A stretch of 64,000 nt of DNA from Tetradesmus obliquus. Taxonomy: Eukaryota > Chlorophyta > Chlorophyceae > Sphaeropleales > Scenedesmaceae. Below the pieces are notes generated by a model, which did not search any database, was not told where the DNA came from, and worked only from the letters and a program-made list of their open reading frames with translations. A program made the translations under genes and the position numbers. Positions 51,801-62,791 of this stretch are shown in pieces (within the stretch, counting starts at the first letter, position 1; each line of letters starts with the position of its first letter). Location of the stretch: positions 7,660,501-7,724,500 of the forward strand of contig CP126192.1 in assembly GCA_030272155.1 (NCBI GenBank). Reading direction: 5' to 3'.

Positions 51801-52607
51801 TTACTCTGAATAGCATTCCCACGTCGACTACAGGCCGCAGCTGACAGCATTGCAGACCACTGCTACCTGCCTTCCCTTAGCAGCCTCTACTGCATGTGTC
51901 TAAGCAAGCTGCTGCTGTGTGTGTTGCATTGTTGACAGGCGTGTCAGTCTGAAGCATGTCATGCCTTGTGGAATGCTGCCTTTGACCTGGGCCTCCTTAC
52001 CAGTCCGGAGCGTCACGAGAAGCACCGGCAGCACGAGAAGCACCTGCAAGACAGCATGGACAGCTGGTGCAATCAGGTGTTGGCCACTGTCAAGGCCAAC
52101 GCTGAGCAGGCAGCCCAGCTGGAGGCGCTGAGGCAGGAGGCAGAGGAGGCTGCGCGGCGCAACGCTGCGACAGCAGCTGAAGTGGAGGCATTGCAGAAGA
52201 AGGCAGATGAGGCTGCAGCTGAGGCTGTTCGGCGCGCACAGGAGCAGGCCGCGGAGATCGAGCGGCTGCGAGTGCAGGCAGTACAGCCACCGCCGCCACC
52301 ACCGCAACATGACAGGGCAGTCTCTATAGACCTGCGTGATCTCATCGGGCTGTTCAGACCCTTCCAGCAGCAGATGGCAGCACCTCAAGCCCTGCAGCTG
52401 CCTTGGGGTGGCAGCTGCATCGTGGAAGAGCCAGATGACTTTGGTTTTGGTGCGGGATACTTTGACGAACCACGTGCACGGTATGGCAGGAGCAGCAGCA
52501 GGAGCGCTGGCGCAGGCAGGCGCATTGGCATCACTGCAAAGGGCAAGGACTGCTCGAACTGCCTCAAGGGCTACAACTGCGCTGCAAATCATGCATCATA
52601 TCGTTGA
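47447..52607 (+). CDS. Guanylate-binding-protein-like large GTPase
   Basis: A dynamin-superfamily GTPase of the GBP type: N-terminal globular GTPase domain and a long helical tail. From 47584 the exons chain in phase: to 47799, 48002-48040, 48253-48403, 48655-48737, 49096-49296, 49668-49943, 50272-50550, 50848-51165, 51372-51656 and 51939-52607, about 880 residues. Motifs: P-loop GPSRQGKSYTLN, switch region GIWMWPQAL, G3 FLDSEGIATKEQ, and the GBP-type RDF in ELLFLLRDFNLHSE. The tail is charged coiled coil (AEQAAQLEALRQEAEEAARR) followed by Pro-rich sequence and a C-terminal Cys/His cluster (CSNCLKGYNC then H). The start (MEGAEANILDEVENS) joins the P-loop exon only through a frame change; a 50-base intron at 47534-47583 would fit, but it could also be a sequence error. 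No prenylation box ends the protein. Confidence 0.85.
48863..48898. repeat. (ATC)n tract, about 12 units
   Basis: A short ATC run in a GBP intron, the same triplet as the long tract at 21271. Confidence 0.85.
49424..49462 (+). repeat. Copy of a GBP exon end and donor
   Basis: It repeats the exon end coding SALNPGFVQ with the GTGAGGGG donor, 160 bases downstream of the true exon end (49296). Confidence 0.75.
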
Positions 52608-53685
52608 GAGTGGCAGTGTGTGAAGGAGAGCTGGTGGTTCAACGGGATATGGGCTGCTGTGCCTGAGGGTGTCGGGATGTGACCTGGGCCTGCAGTATAA
52701 TAAAGTGTAGCTCAAAGTAACCACGCAGGCCAAGACAGCCACAGCTCAGTGGGTGGGAGGGATCCTCAGATGTCAGCTTAGCTAAGCAATAAAAGATTGC
52801 ATGCAAGTCCTCCTGAGGCCGTATTAGGCTCAGCTACACAGTTGCGGGCTGGTGAAGTGCTTTGCCAGCCACTTATGATGTCTGCTAGTAGCAGGTGCTA
52901 GCCGCTTGCCAAGCGGCAGGGCTTCCACGAGAAACCTTGGAAAACTAAGCTCTTGTGCTGGTGCTAGCAACATGGAGTTTGCAGTTCACCCATCAGCATA
53001 GGCCAGTTGAAGGTGCTGCACGGTCCTGCCAAGCAGCATTGTCTGATCCGATCATGCTGAGCAGCTGTCACAGCACTAGGCTAGTGCTGCAACTTTGTTC
53101 AGGTGAAGCAGCAGCTACTGTCATTCAAAAGACTGTAAAATGTGCCTATGACGCCCTGCAATGAAAATCATTGTTCAAAAGGCTTCAGCGTCGCGTGCCG
53201 TGCTTTGGAAGCTTTGCCCAAAATTCACACCGAGCTTCATCCTACGCAACTTGGAGGCGCAGCTTTGATAGGAATGCCTACACGTGCTATTTGATTAGAT
53301 ATAACTGATATGAGGATAATTTGGTGAAAGCAGAGTAGGGTGAGCTCTGGTTGGGGCGGAAGTGTTTAGGGCGAACACTTTGTCATAAACTTTGTACATC
53401 GGAAGCCGCAGCTAGCACGCATTGAACTGATATACATATATCACGTTTAAAACTGCTGCTATATGTGAATATCAGGGATCGCTGGAAATAGCAGAAAAGT
53501 AATCTTTGTATGCCACTGTCGTGTCCGTCTGGCAGGCTAATACACCATATTACGTCATTTATAACAAAAGTATTCCATCTTGCTGCTGTCGTGCGGCTGT
53601 ACCTCGCGAAGTAGACGGGCGAACCGCTGCTGTCTTTTTCACGGGGAGGCTCAAGCAGCAGCTGTGGGCCAGCGAGCTCAGGACC
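52608..53685. other. Intergenic
   Basis: Between two plus-strand genes. No convincing frame. AT-rich from about 53270, where the promoter of the next gene would lie; no unambiguous TATA box. Confidence 0.45.
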
Positions 53686-54020
53686 ATGGCAGGATGCCAC
53701 CTGGATTGGCTGGTTGTGTTATTGGCTGTAGGAATTCCTTTGCTGGAAGCATCACCTACAGGTGACAGGCAGTGCTGCTTACAGCAGCAGCAGCAGCAGC
53801 AGCAGCATCAGAAGCAGCAGCAGCAGCACTACTGCCAGCTGTAGCAAGGCTGTGAACACTAGCAATGGTGCTGCAAAGCTAACGCACAGCCTGTTACACT
53901 TATCATTACGCATAAAGCAAAGAGCAGCCCTGTGTGCTTTGCTGATATTGCAGCTTATCACCCCTGCAGCGGCACATTACATCATCGGCTGCGGGGAGCA
54001 CCGCAGCGCAACTCAATCAG

Positions 54021-54060
<40 letters not shown>

Positions 54061-54764
54061 TGCTGCAGGCCTCAACTTGCCGCGGCTAGATGTTGCCGCG
54101 CCGCATTACGGCGGCAGCTGGGCATCTGCCTCCAGTGCAATTTTCACGAACCTGTTCAAGGTGCATTGTCGTTGGTGCTGACGTGCAGCAGCAGCCGCAG
54201 CAACAGCATCAGCAACAGCAACAAGTTGCAACAACTGTTGCCTGTATGGCTAGTATTTTAAGGGTTTGTGGCTCAGCAAACTTTAGTAAATATGGTGCCT
54301 GCTGCCGGCACCGATAGCAGTGACTGCAGTGAATCTCCAGCTAGCACACTGCTGCACCTGCTACCCCAGCATGAAATAAGCATTATAGCTTTGCTGCATG
54401 ATTATCATCGTTCGCTCTTGCCTTTCTGACCTGTTTAATGGCCTGTGTGGTTGTGATTGTGCAGCACTCCACGCCGTTTGAGTGCCAGAGCAGAGGCAAG
54501 GGCAGCACTGGGGCCTGGGGCTGGGGCCCAGGAGAGGCGCTGACCTGGGTGAGAGTATAATATATATTCCTAATTATATAATTACTGGTAACATTATGCT
54601 GATCTGGGTGAGAATACATGTTATGATTAGTGGTAACGTCAATGCTAGAGACGATATAATAGGTCAGGCCTGCCTGCCTGCCTGCCGGCCTGCCTGGTTG
54701 AATGTCGGCTTGCCGGCCTGCCTGCCCGCCTGCCTGCCCACCTGCCTGCCTGCCTGCCTGCCTA

Positions 54765-54804
<40 letters not shown>

Positions 54805-56103
54805 AATGACTGCTTGCCCTGCAATGGCGCTCGACTTGCACAGCTGCAGCCCAGCGCTTCACTCCTTCATCACTCCTTCAGCAGCTTCAGCTCCCCGCCT
54901 GCCTAAAAGACAAGAGGGTGCCTAGTTCACCTTGAATATCTGCTGGGCTACCTGCCTGCAGCGGCCTGACGGCTACCCTGCAGAGACTTAAGCCTGAAAA
55001 GCTGACCTGAGCGCTGCATACCATGCTTTTTCGAGTAAACAGCTGTTCATGCCTGCCTGCCTGTCCTGCAGCGGCCTGACGGCTACCCAGCAGAGATCAA
55101 AAGCCTCAACAGCTGGTCCGAGTACTGCGCAGTGGCCAGGGTCGCCACAGGCGCTGCATACTACGCTGCTGGTGCGAGGACAGTGCAGCAACGGCAGCAG
55201 TTGGAGTAGCTGCGCGAACTCGCAGCAGCAGCAGCAGCAGCGGTACTGCAACAGGATAGCGGCTGGTGGTTCTTTTTCTTGTGTCCCTCATGTGCTAGTC
55301 TGGCTTTACACTGTGACTGGGACACATTAGATGGCTAGGCACACAGGTGGTATATGCCTACGCTACTACTAGTAGCGGTTAGTAGTAGTAAACGTCTGTT
55401 TGTCCCGCCAACTGCCCTTCTGCTTGCCAGGCAAGTACGTGCTGCTGTACAGCGGCGATGGCAAAGTGACACTTGAGGGTGACGCCAGCGTCACTGCTGA
55501 GGGGCCTGGGCGGCTGGAGTTGAGCATCAAGCCGGCAGCAGGTGCGAGGCGCAAAAGGCAGGCATGCCTTACCTGCAGCAGTCAAAGCGGTAAGCTGGGG
55601 CCGGCACATGCTACATTTATGTGTGTAGCTTTTGTTGCATTTGCAGGTGCAGTCAACATGTGCTGATGTTTGAGCCGGCTTTACTTGCAAGCTCGCAGCA
55701 GGCGCAAGCAGCTGCACGAGACAAGCTTGCTGCTTGTCACTTGGGAGGAGATGACCAATGCACGCGGCAGCAGCCTGTAGTGAATCAAAGCACTTTTGAG
55801 CAAACGTTTTTGTGCAACCTTGCAATAGTAGGTAGGGGCGCACCTGGCATCCAATGTATAGGCAAGTACAGCATGGGTACAGCAGTCACCACAATAAGCA
55901 GCTAAGATTTGCCATGGTGAAAGTTTGGCTGTGGCTGCTGCTGCTGCTGTTCCTTGCTCCTGTTGCACAGGCTTTGCTGTTCGCATTGTGAGGACGATTG
56001 CGACCAACCCGGTGCGCAACATCAGCATTGTGCCTGCTGCAGCAGAGTTCAACTTTGCAGACACCCCCTACCAGGCCTCTTTTCTGGAGCTGGTGAAAGG
56101 TGC

Positions 56104-56167
<64 letters not shown>

Positions 56168-57950
56168 TTACTTGTGTGCTGGCATCCACCTCCTCATCAC
56201 TTGCGCCCATGCCACACGCTCTACGCTTTGCCAACAATAGCACATCAGGGCCTGTGTGCATTCAGCTGCAACACTTTACAACTTCCATAGATGGCAGCGC
56301 TCACCACACGTTGTTTTGCGATTGGATTGCTGTTGCAAACGCACACGAACAGGATTTGACGTGCTGCGCTTTGCCTGGTGGCAGCGCATCTGGGGCGACG
56401 CACGCAACCCTCAAATGCTGCGCAGCCTTGCCGATCGCGCCACGCCAGCTAGCGCAACCTACCTGGGCAAGGATGGTGTGTCATGGCAGGACATGGTGAC
56501 GCTGGCAAACCAGGTGACGGCATGACTATGTTTAACAAATGGCCTTTGACTGTATCATTTGTGGTCGGTGCATACATCGAAGTGTAAGCTACCTGGGCAA
56601 GGATGGTGTGAGCTGGCAGGACATAGTGGCCCTGGCCAACCAGGTGATGCACGATGAATGTTTGTTTCAATGGCTGGAACATGCTGTCGTGTTGCTTGAT
56701 GTGGCAGTTGAGTGCTGCCATTCAGCTGAGGGCACCTTAGTTCAAACTCCCCCTGGCTGCCACCAACAGCAACCCGTACGCCACTTTTGCTGCCGCCACT
56801 GCTGCTGCTACTGTTGCTGCTGCTGCTGCCACCGCCACGCAGGTTGGTGCTGACCCCTGGTTGAACCTTCCACTTGCTGCCACTGACAGCGACCCTTACG
56901 CCAACGCCATGGCCACCTATGTGGCACAAAATCTGGCACCTGAGCGCAGGTGAGTTGCCCTATGTTAAACCCTACATATTCAACCTGTTGTGGCTCATAC
57001 CATTTATGATGGTGCCAGGACCCACATGTAACTATCCTTTCTCAATTTGTAGCAGCCAGGAAGCTCCTGTCTGCGTGGCTGGTTTAATGTGGAAGCCAGC
57101 GCATCTCGAATCATTCCCGTATTGTGCCAGTTGTCACATATGACATGTGCAGTGCTGCTGCTGATCCGCTGTCTGCCTGCTGCAGGGTGTACATTGAGTA
57201 CGGCTTTGCTGCGCCCGGTTGGATGACTACTGAATACGTGAGTGTAAATGCGAGCACGGTCTTGCCTGCAATACGAACAACTTGTCCGCATATGCTTTGC
57301 ATGAGTCCAACACGCTCCCTGCTTGCTGCTGTTTTATTTGCTGACACCCCCAGTACCTGCCGCGTGAGTTTACAAAGCCCATTTACATCTGCTTCCCTGC
57401 TGCTGCCACCCCTACAACCCCCTCCTACTGCGCATGCACAGCCGACAAACCTGCTGCGCGTCGCCCGCATCTGGCGAGCCGCCTTTGCGGCAGCCGGCCT
57501 CGACAGCAAGCGAGTGGTGGTGGTGGCCACGTACGAAGTGCCTGCCTGGATCCCGTACCTGAGCAGCACTTTTGGCGCAAACATCAGCCAGGTGGACGCT
57601 GTTGCAGTTGTCGGCAGCTACGGTGAGTGACAAACCCCGCAGGGTTTCAGTACTTTGAAAGTGCTTGCCTGGATCCCGTATTTGAGCAGCACGTTTTGCG
57701 CCAACATTAGCCCAGTGGAGGCTGTGGCAGTGGTTGCCAGTTATGGTGAGTGCCAACGAGAGAGAGTTTTTAGAGGACAAGATTGTAAATGTGTGCCATC
57801 TGTCGGGCTGCTCTCCATCACTGCAGCCCCACCAGCCCGCACTGCAACATCAGCAACAACCGTACAGCCTTGTCCACTGCCCGCATCAAGTAGAGCGTGC
57901 GTGCACTGATTGTTCCCACATACACACGTGCACTAAGAACGCCCACCAGC

Positions 57951-58009
<59 letters not shown>

Positions 58010-59221
58010 AGGCTCTTACCGCTCCTGGAACTCCAACAGGCCCTGCTTCTACGAGTTCAGCAGCAACACCTTTGCGCAGGACCCCAAGAATGCAGGCATT
58101 GATCTAGACCGGGTGCTGCAGTTGGCTCGCAGCAGTGTGATCCATGCTGATGTACTGCACAACAGCTGGCACCAGCGGCTGAGGGCAATGGGCAAGCGCC
58201 TCATTGCCGTGCAAGGTGCGTTGGCCGGGAGTGTTCATCCACTGTTCAACAGAGTTGTTTGTCGAGCCTGGGTATTGTGAGTGGTCTGCAACTTTAGTTT
58301 GAGGTGTTGAGTTCTTTTCTCAGGCATCAAAAAAGGTGGGACTGAGTGCTGCAGCTGGCTTGCAGCAGCGTGATCTACTGGCATGGCATGCCGGCGTGCT
58401 GCACAACAGCTGGCACCAGCGGCTGAGGGCAATGGGCAAGCGCCTCATTGCGGTGCAAGGTGCGTTTCTTGACACACCGTGCTGACATGTTAAGCAGTGC
58501 TGTTAATGTACAGTTGGTGACAGTGAGATTGCAGTTTGCAGTTTGTTGTGCTCGAAGGTGTTATGGTGGTGTGCAGTCGTGCGGATGTAGCGTGAACACG
58601 CGTTTGCTGCTGTGCTGTTCAGAGATTTTTTGTGAGCTGTGTGTGCCATTCTTCCAGCCTAAGACTGTGTGCATCTAGTCCATCCGCAGCTTGGTTTGAA
58701 ACAACGCACAAACTTCAAATGCACCGTTTTCCGCCATGCAGGCGGCCCTGACAGGAGCCAGATGGCAGCTGCCTACTACAGCATGCGCCAGAACTACAAC
58801 AACATCCTGGGCTGCAAGTGAGTGACATGTCGCTACAATGCTCATGGGCTGCGGTGTGGCTTGTCAAGCCTTCCTGTTTTCAAAGGACCTTTGCCTGGCC
58901 AGCAGCAGTCATCTGCAGCTTATGCACACGTCTTGAGTGACACAAGTGCATTTGCAAAACGTAATAAACGATTGCGTGCTTCAGCTCTGCTGTAGACTAA
59001 CGTTCATCATAGGACTCAGGCAAACGTTTCGTGCCTTCATGTTGCAACTGAATCGCTGCTGCAGGAGCTACCCATGCACGCGCAGCGGCCTGTTCCCTCC
59101 CGCCAGCCCCAGCAGCATGACCTTTGCCTCAGAGGCAGAGCGCAATGCAACACTGGCGCAGTTCTGGCCACAGGCGCAAAATGAGTGGAGGCTCGACGAG
59201 CTGCTGATGCAGGTGCGCTGA
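53686..59221 (+). CDS. Secreted GH-A-like / carbohydrate-associated protein
   Basis: A secreted protein resembling the large group of bacterial and eukaryotic proteins with a beta-sandwich region followed by a GH-A-like barrel, often annotated as cellulose-binding; substrate unknown. Thirteen exons chain in phase (53686-53761, 54069-54160, 54465-54548, 55072-55171, 55431-55541, 55971-56099, 56353-56513, 56843-56949, 57186-57237, 57442-57622, 58012-58215, 58742-58817, 59065-59221), 509 residues. The start (ACCATGG context) opens a signal peptide MAGCHLDWLVVLLAVGI. Landmarks: GKYVLLYSGDGKVTLEG, NPVRNISIVPAAA, GFDVLRFAWWQRI, KDGVSWQDMVTLANQ, DPWLNLPLAATDSD, VYIEYGFAAPGW, RVVVVATYEVPAWIPYLSS, HNSWHQRLRAMGKRLIAVQG. 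In relatives the VYIEY stretch is usually followed by an Asn-Glu pair; here it reads GFAAPGW, so catalysis is doubtful. The end is unsure: the final CAG-GTGCGC may be a donor, with more exons beyond. Confidence 0.7.
53780..54068 (+). repeat. Intron with CAG tract at its start and CTG tract at its end
   Basis: Intron 1 (53762-54068) carries an interrupted (CAG)n at 53782-53828 just after the donor and (CTG)n at 54022-54066 ending at the acceptor. The two tracts are complementary in the RNA and could pair. Confidence 0.85.
54660..54806. repeat. (CTGC)n tetranucleotide tract
   Basis: About 145 bases of CTGC/TGCC units with a few interruptions, in an intron. Shorter runs of the same unit occur near 7075, 31040 and 44190. 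Confidence 0.9.
54957..55030 (+). repeat. Copy of exon 4 start
   Basis: It repeats CTGCAG, the codons for RPDGYPAE and further decayed exon sequence, about 110 bases upstream of exon 4 (55072). A stop interrupts it. Confidence 0.8.
56105..56166. repeat. (CAG)n tract after a donor
   Basis: About 20 sense-strand CAG units beginning within eight bases of the donor at 56100. Confidence 0.9.
56585..56647 (+). repeat. Copy of exon 7 end and donor
   Basis: It reads YLGKDGVSWQDIVALANQ where the true exon end (56460-56513) reads YLGKDGVSWQDMVTLANQ, and keeps a GTGATG donor. It lies 130 bases downstream. Confidence 0.85.
56740..56800 (+). repeat. Copy of the exon 8 start
   Basis: It repeats the stretch coding LPLAATDSDPYA in weakened form, about 140 bases upstream of the true one in exon 8 (56843-56949). 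Confidence 0.6.
57651..57750 (+). repeat. Copy of exon 10 end and donor
   Basis: It reads AWIPYLSSTFCANISPVEAV against AWIPYLSSTFGANISQVDAV in the true exon, with a GTGAGTG donor, 125 bases downstream. Confidence 0.85.
57952..58011. repeat. (CTG)n tract before an acceptor
   Basis: About 19 sense-strand CTG units running into the CTGCAG acceptor of exon 11 (58012). Confidence 0.9.
58352..58463 (+). repeat. Copy of exon 11 end and donor
   Basis: It repeats the stretch coding HNSWHQRLRAMGKRLIAVQ and the GGTGCG donor almost perfectly, about 245 bases downstream. Confidence 0.85.
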
Positions 59222-59861
59222 TCTTCGGAAAAGTGTGTGTCGTTTGGCAGCGGTGTGTTGTTGTTGGGACGCTGCCTCAGAGGCGGAGCGCAACGCGACG
59301 CTGGCGCAGTTCTGGCCACAAGCGCAAAATGAGTGGAGGCTGGATGAGCTGCTGATGCAGGTGGGTATATTGTTACGTTTCAATATGTTATGTTATGTTA
59401 CAGGCTCGACTCCTGGTTGCAGATTTGCAGTCCTCACCGGTGCACACACTCCCAATCCTGCAGCGCTGACAACGCCACATGCTCAAAGGACGTGTTGCTG
59501 CTGCAGCCACACACATGTTGTAGTACAGCGCCTGGCGCATGCACAGCAGTCAAGCCTCCGCAGAAGAGTGCAGGCAAATGCCATTTGTCGGACACCACGT
59601 CCCTGCTGCATGTTGCATTTCGACTGCAGTCACAAATCACATTCAAGATCCAAAGAATGCTGAATACGTTTGCAGCAAGCACTGGGAAATGCCTGCAACA
59701 GTAGTCCTACACACCCAATGCAAACTGAAAGCAACGCCTAGCATGACTCGTCAAGATGATCTACACACAAACACACTGCCACAACAACATGCTACTGGCC
59801 TCTGCCGCGTGCCAAACACTCATGTGTGCCTGGTTGAAGTCTACAGCTCTCAGACCTGCTC
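59222..59861. other. Gap between convergent genes
   Basis: It holds the exon copy at 59268-59366 and the 3' UTRs of the two converging genes. No further gene is evident, though extra exons of the secreted protein could lie here. Confidence 0.4.
59268..59366 (+). repeat. Copy of exon 13 end
   Basis: It repeats ASEAERNATLAQFWPQAQNE and WRLDELLMQ with a GTGGGT donor, 150 bases downstream of the true copy. A conserved donor in both suggests that 59214 may be a real splice site rather than the gene end. Confidence 0.85.
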
Positions 59862-62179
59862 CTACTGAGACAGCGACGCCTGCAGCAATGCCATCAGCCG
59901 ACGCCGCGTCTCCTGACTGGCGCTGGCCAGCAGCTGCATGACATCACCAGGCTGCTGCTGCAGCTGCTGTGGCGCAGGCTGCTGCTGTGCGGGCTGCTGC
60001 TGTGCGGGCTGCTGCTGGCGCGGCTGCTGCTGGCGCTGCTGCTGCTGCAGCTGCTGTGGCTGCTGCAGCTGCTGCAGCTGCTGTGGCGCAAGCCGCTGCT
60101 GTGCCGGAGGCTGCTTTGGCTGCTGCTGCGGCTGCTGCTGTGGCTGCTGCAGCTGCTGCAGCTGCTGTGGCGCAAGCCGCTGCTGTGCTGGAGGCTGCTT
60201 TGGCTGCTGCTGCGGCTGCTGCTGTGGCTGCTGCAGCTGCTGCAGCTGCTGTGGCGCAAGCCGCTGCTGTGCCGGAGGCTGCTTTGGCTGCTGCTGCGGC
60301 TGCTGCTGTGGCGCAGGCGGCTGCTGTGCGGGCTGCTGCTGCTGCTGCTGCTGCTGCGGCTCAAGCTGCTGCAGGGTGGGCTGCCGCAGCAGCTGAGCCA
60401 GGGCCAGCGGGTTCACAAACGGCAGGGGCTGCTGCTGCTGCTGCTGCATTGCAGCAACTGCAGTGAGCTGGGCGATCTTCTGGTCGATCATGCTGCTGAT
60501 GGCAGCCATGGTGGCGGGCGTGTCATCTGCAGTGCATGCAGCGCAAAAGTCTGTGAAACATGTATAAAAGTGCTGCAACCCCCACCTGACCAACCAGTGC
60601 ATGCGGGCCAATCGCTGAGGCAATGCTCTGGGAACAAAGCAACAGTGAAGTTGATGACGTGCCAAATGGCGACATTCCATCTGCTGTCAGCAGCACATGC
60701 TGTATTAGTTAGATCTGCAATGTATCAGCTGGGAAGTTTGGACAAACCAAACATCCTCACAATGTGGTTAGTCTGGGAGGACGGCACGCATCGCCACAGG
60801 GAACAAACGACAGGTGCTGCCACTGTCAGCAACGTGGACCTTGCAGAACCCACCTGGAACGCCCTGCTGCTGAACACTCTGCGCCAGAACAGCCTGCGGG
60901 GGGTTGCCCAGGGAAGGAGCGCCGTGCGCCGCAACGCGCTGCAGGGGGTTGCCCTGCTCTGGGAAGCCGCGCTGCAGGGGGTTGCCCTGCTCTGGGAAGC
61001 CGTGCTGCAGGGGGTTGCCCTGCTCTGGGAAGCCGCGCGGCATGTGCTGTGCAGCGTCATCATCGCCTGCAGCAGATTGTGAGCAGTGCAGAGGGAGCAG
61101 AACAACGTTAGTCATGACTTGCTGGTCTGGGTTGTTCTTGCAGGAATTGAACCAAGCGTGCTGGATTGGGCATGTGCTTGCAGGAGCGAGCAGCAAGCGC
61201 TTACCTGAGCTGTTGCTGCTGTCTTCCCTGCGCCGCTTCTGGCTGCTCCAGGCCACTTTGCCTGCAAGCAGAAAAAACACGGGTGTGTCAAGATGTGAAC
61301 AGGGTGAGAGCACGAGCGCGCAACATCCGCCAGGAGTGGCGCATACCTTTGATGTATTTCAGCGCTTTCCCAAACGCCGCCTTCTGCTTTGCTGCGTCCT
61401 TGCTCTTGTCGTCGGCGATGTTGAGCTTGCCTTTCCTGCGCGCAGCACAGAAGGCAGGGTTGTTAACAGAGAAATGCAGTGGATGCATGGGAGCAGGCGA
61501 AAGAGTGTGATATGCGCAATTCGGGAACATTGGGAGAGTGTGACAGCATGCGGCAAGGGCTCCCAGTCTGGCATGTCTGGCAGGTGCAGGCATTGATGAG
61601 TAGCATGACATCACAGGAAAGTATGACAGCACGTGCAGAGTATGCATAATTGCGGCAGCAGCCGCTTGCTCACTTTGACAGGGGCACGATCATGTGCAGC
61701 ACGTACTCCAGCCACAGCACGTAGGCGCCGTCTGACAGCTGCTGCGGCTGCGGCTGCTGTGCTCCATCTCCTGCTGCATCTCCCTCGAGCGTGATAGGGC
61801 CAGCTGGGCCCTGTGGCCCAAACATGGCAGGGTCTAGCGCCAGCCAGACGTTGCTGATGCTCTCCTGCAAGGCCTTCCTGCCTGGCTGCGCAAGCGGCAG
61901 TTCGCTCCAGGCAGGTGGCATGGGGATGCCAAGCAGTGCCCCGTGCTGCCGCGTGTTGTACTGCAGCAGCTTGAATGCTGCCATAGCGCCGTCAAGGTGT
62001 GGGATGCGCTCTACGGTTACGCATAGCGCGTTCAGGTTGCGTTTGCTGATGCGCTTGACTCCTGTTGTTTTGTCAACAGTGGCTGTGAGCCAGGCAGCCA
62101 GCTCGCGGCCGTGCCTCTTGTAGTAAAGGCTGGTCAGCTGCTGCACAAGTCGAAACTTGTCTTGGTTCCTGTGAGACAT
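59862..62179 (-). CDS. Unknown 509-residue Gln-rich protein
   Basis: I do not recognise it. Five exons chain in phase: 62179-61674, 61435-61347, 61261-61205, 61066-60854 and 60526-59862. The ATG (MSHRNQDKFRLVQQLTSLYY) follows a CTGCAG acceptor directly, after what looks like a 5' UTR exon. Residues 1-200 are ordinary globular sequence (RHGRELAAWLTATVDKTTG; WSELPLAQPGRKALQESISN; VLWLEYVLHMIVPL). Then come a basic helix (KQKAAFGKALKYIKGK), a nuclear-localisation-like KRRRED, three 11-residue repeats (GFPEQGNPLQ), a short helix (MAAISSMIDQKIAQL), then long Gln runs with a 28-residue Pro/Gln unit three times, and a C-terminal helix RRRLMALLQASLSQ. A nuclear role is inferred only from the basic motif and Gln-rich tail. 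Confidence 0.75.
60070..60312 (-). repeat. Three-copy 84-base coding repeat
   Basis: A 28-residue Gln/Pro unit (starting PPAQQRLAPQQLQQLQQ) three times in tandem, in frame, nearly identical in DNA. Confidence 0.9.
60940..61040 (-). repeat. Three-copy 33-base coding repeat
   Basis: Eleven-residue units GFPEQGNPLQ(H/R) in tandem, in frame, almost identical in DNA. Confidence 0.9.
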
Positions 62180-62458
62180 CTGCAGATGCATGGCAGAAAC
62201 AGTGCAGGCGCATCAGCAGGTCAGACATGCTGCTCTCTGGAACCATGCGCAGCCGCGGCGCTGCTTGTGTGCGCTCAAAGGCTGCCGCCAAATTTCTATG
62301 TGCTCAGAACACGGAGCAGACCTGCAAATCAAATCTTCGATGCCATTTATGAATCTAGTTTGAATCGTTCAGCGAAAAGCGGCTGCACAAAACACGCCAG
62401 GTGGCAGTGAGTCGTCCTGCAGCTGCAGGCCTGATGACCTGGCTGAAGAGGCTTACCT

Positions 62459-62770
62459 TGTTGAGCGAACAGGCGCAGCAGGTGTCTCGTTAATCTTGCT
62501 CCTCGCACAAATCAGGCGTGAACAGGATAGCAGCGGCAGCCAAGCAGGCGTAGCAGGCGAAGGGACGCAGCTTGGCGTTCGAAAGGGGAAGCCGACTGCA
62601 CGTTGAGAGGTGCTCTGATTCTGTAAGTTACTGGAGTAGATCAATGTCTAGAATGAGTGCAAGCAACGCGACCTCAGCAATGCAAGCAGTTGTGATGCTC
62701 AAACGTGGCAGCCTTGCGGTCGCAGAGGCCAAAGCGAATGATGCTGGACGCTCTTCTTAGAATCAGCCCT
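62459..62770 (-). other. Proposed 5' UTR exon of the 59862-62179 gene
   Basis: Minus-strand stretch with no ATG that ends in a clean donor (CAACAAG/GTAAGC at 62459) and starts just below a TATA box. Splicing to an acceptor near 62180 would place the ATG at the very start of the next exon. Inferred, not shown. Confidence 0.45.
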
Positions 62771-62779
62771 CCATGCTGC

Positions 62780-62791
62780 TGTATTTATAGC
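62780..62791 (-). promoter_or_regulatory. TATA box
   Basis: Read on the minus strand it is GGCTATAAATACA, a canonical TATA element, placed just above the proposed 5' UTR exon. Confidence 0.6.

Noticed and set aside
59938-60466. Long plus-strand Cys/Gly- and Ala-rich frames
   Set aside because: They are antisense shadows of the Gln-rich repeat of the minus-strand gene, whose exon phases chain cleanly.
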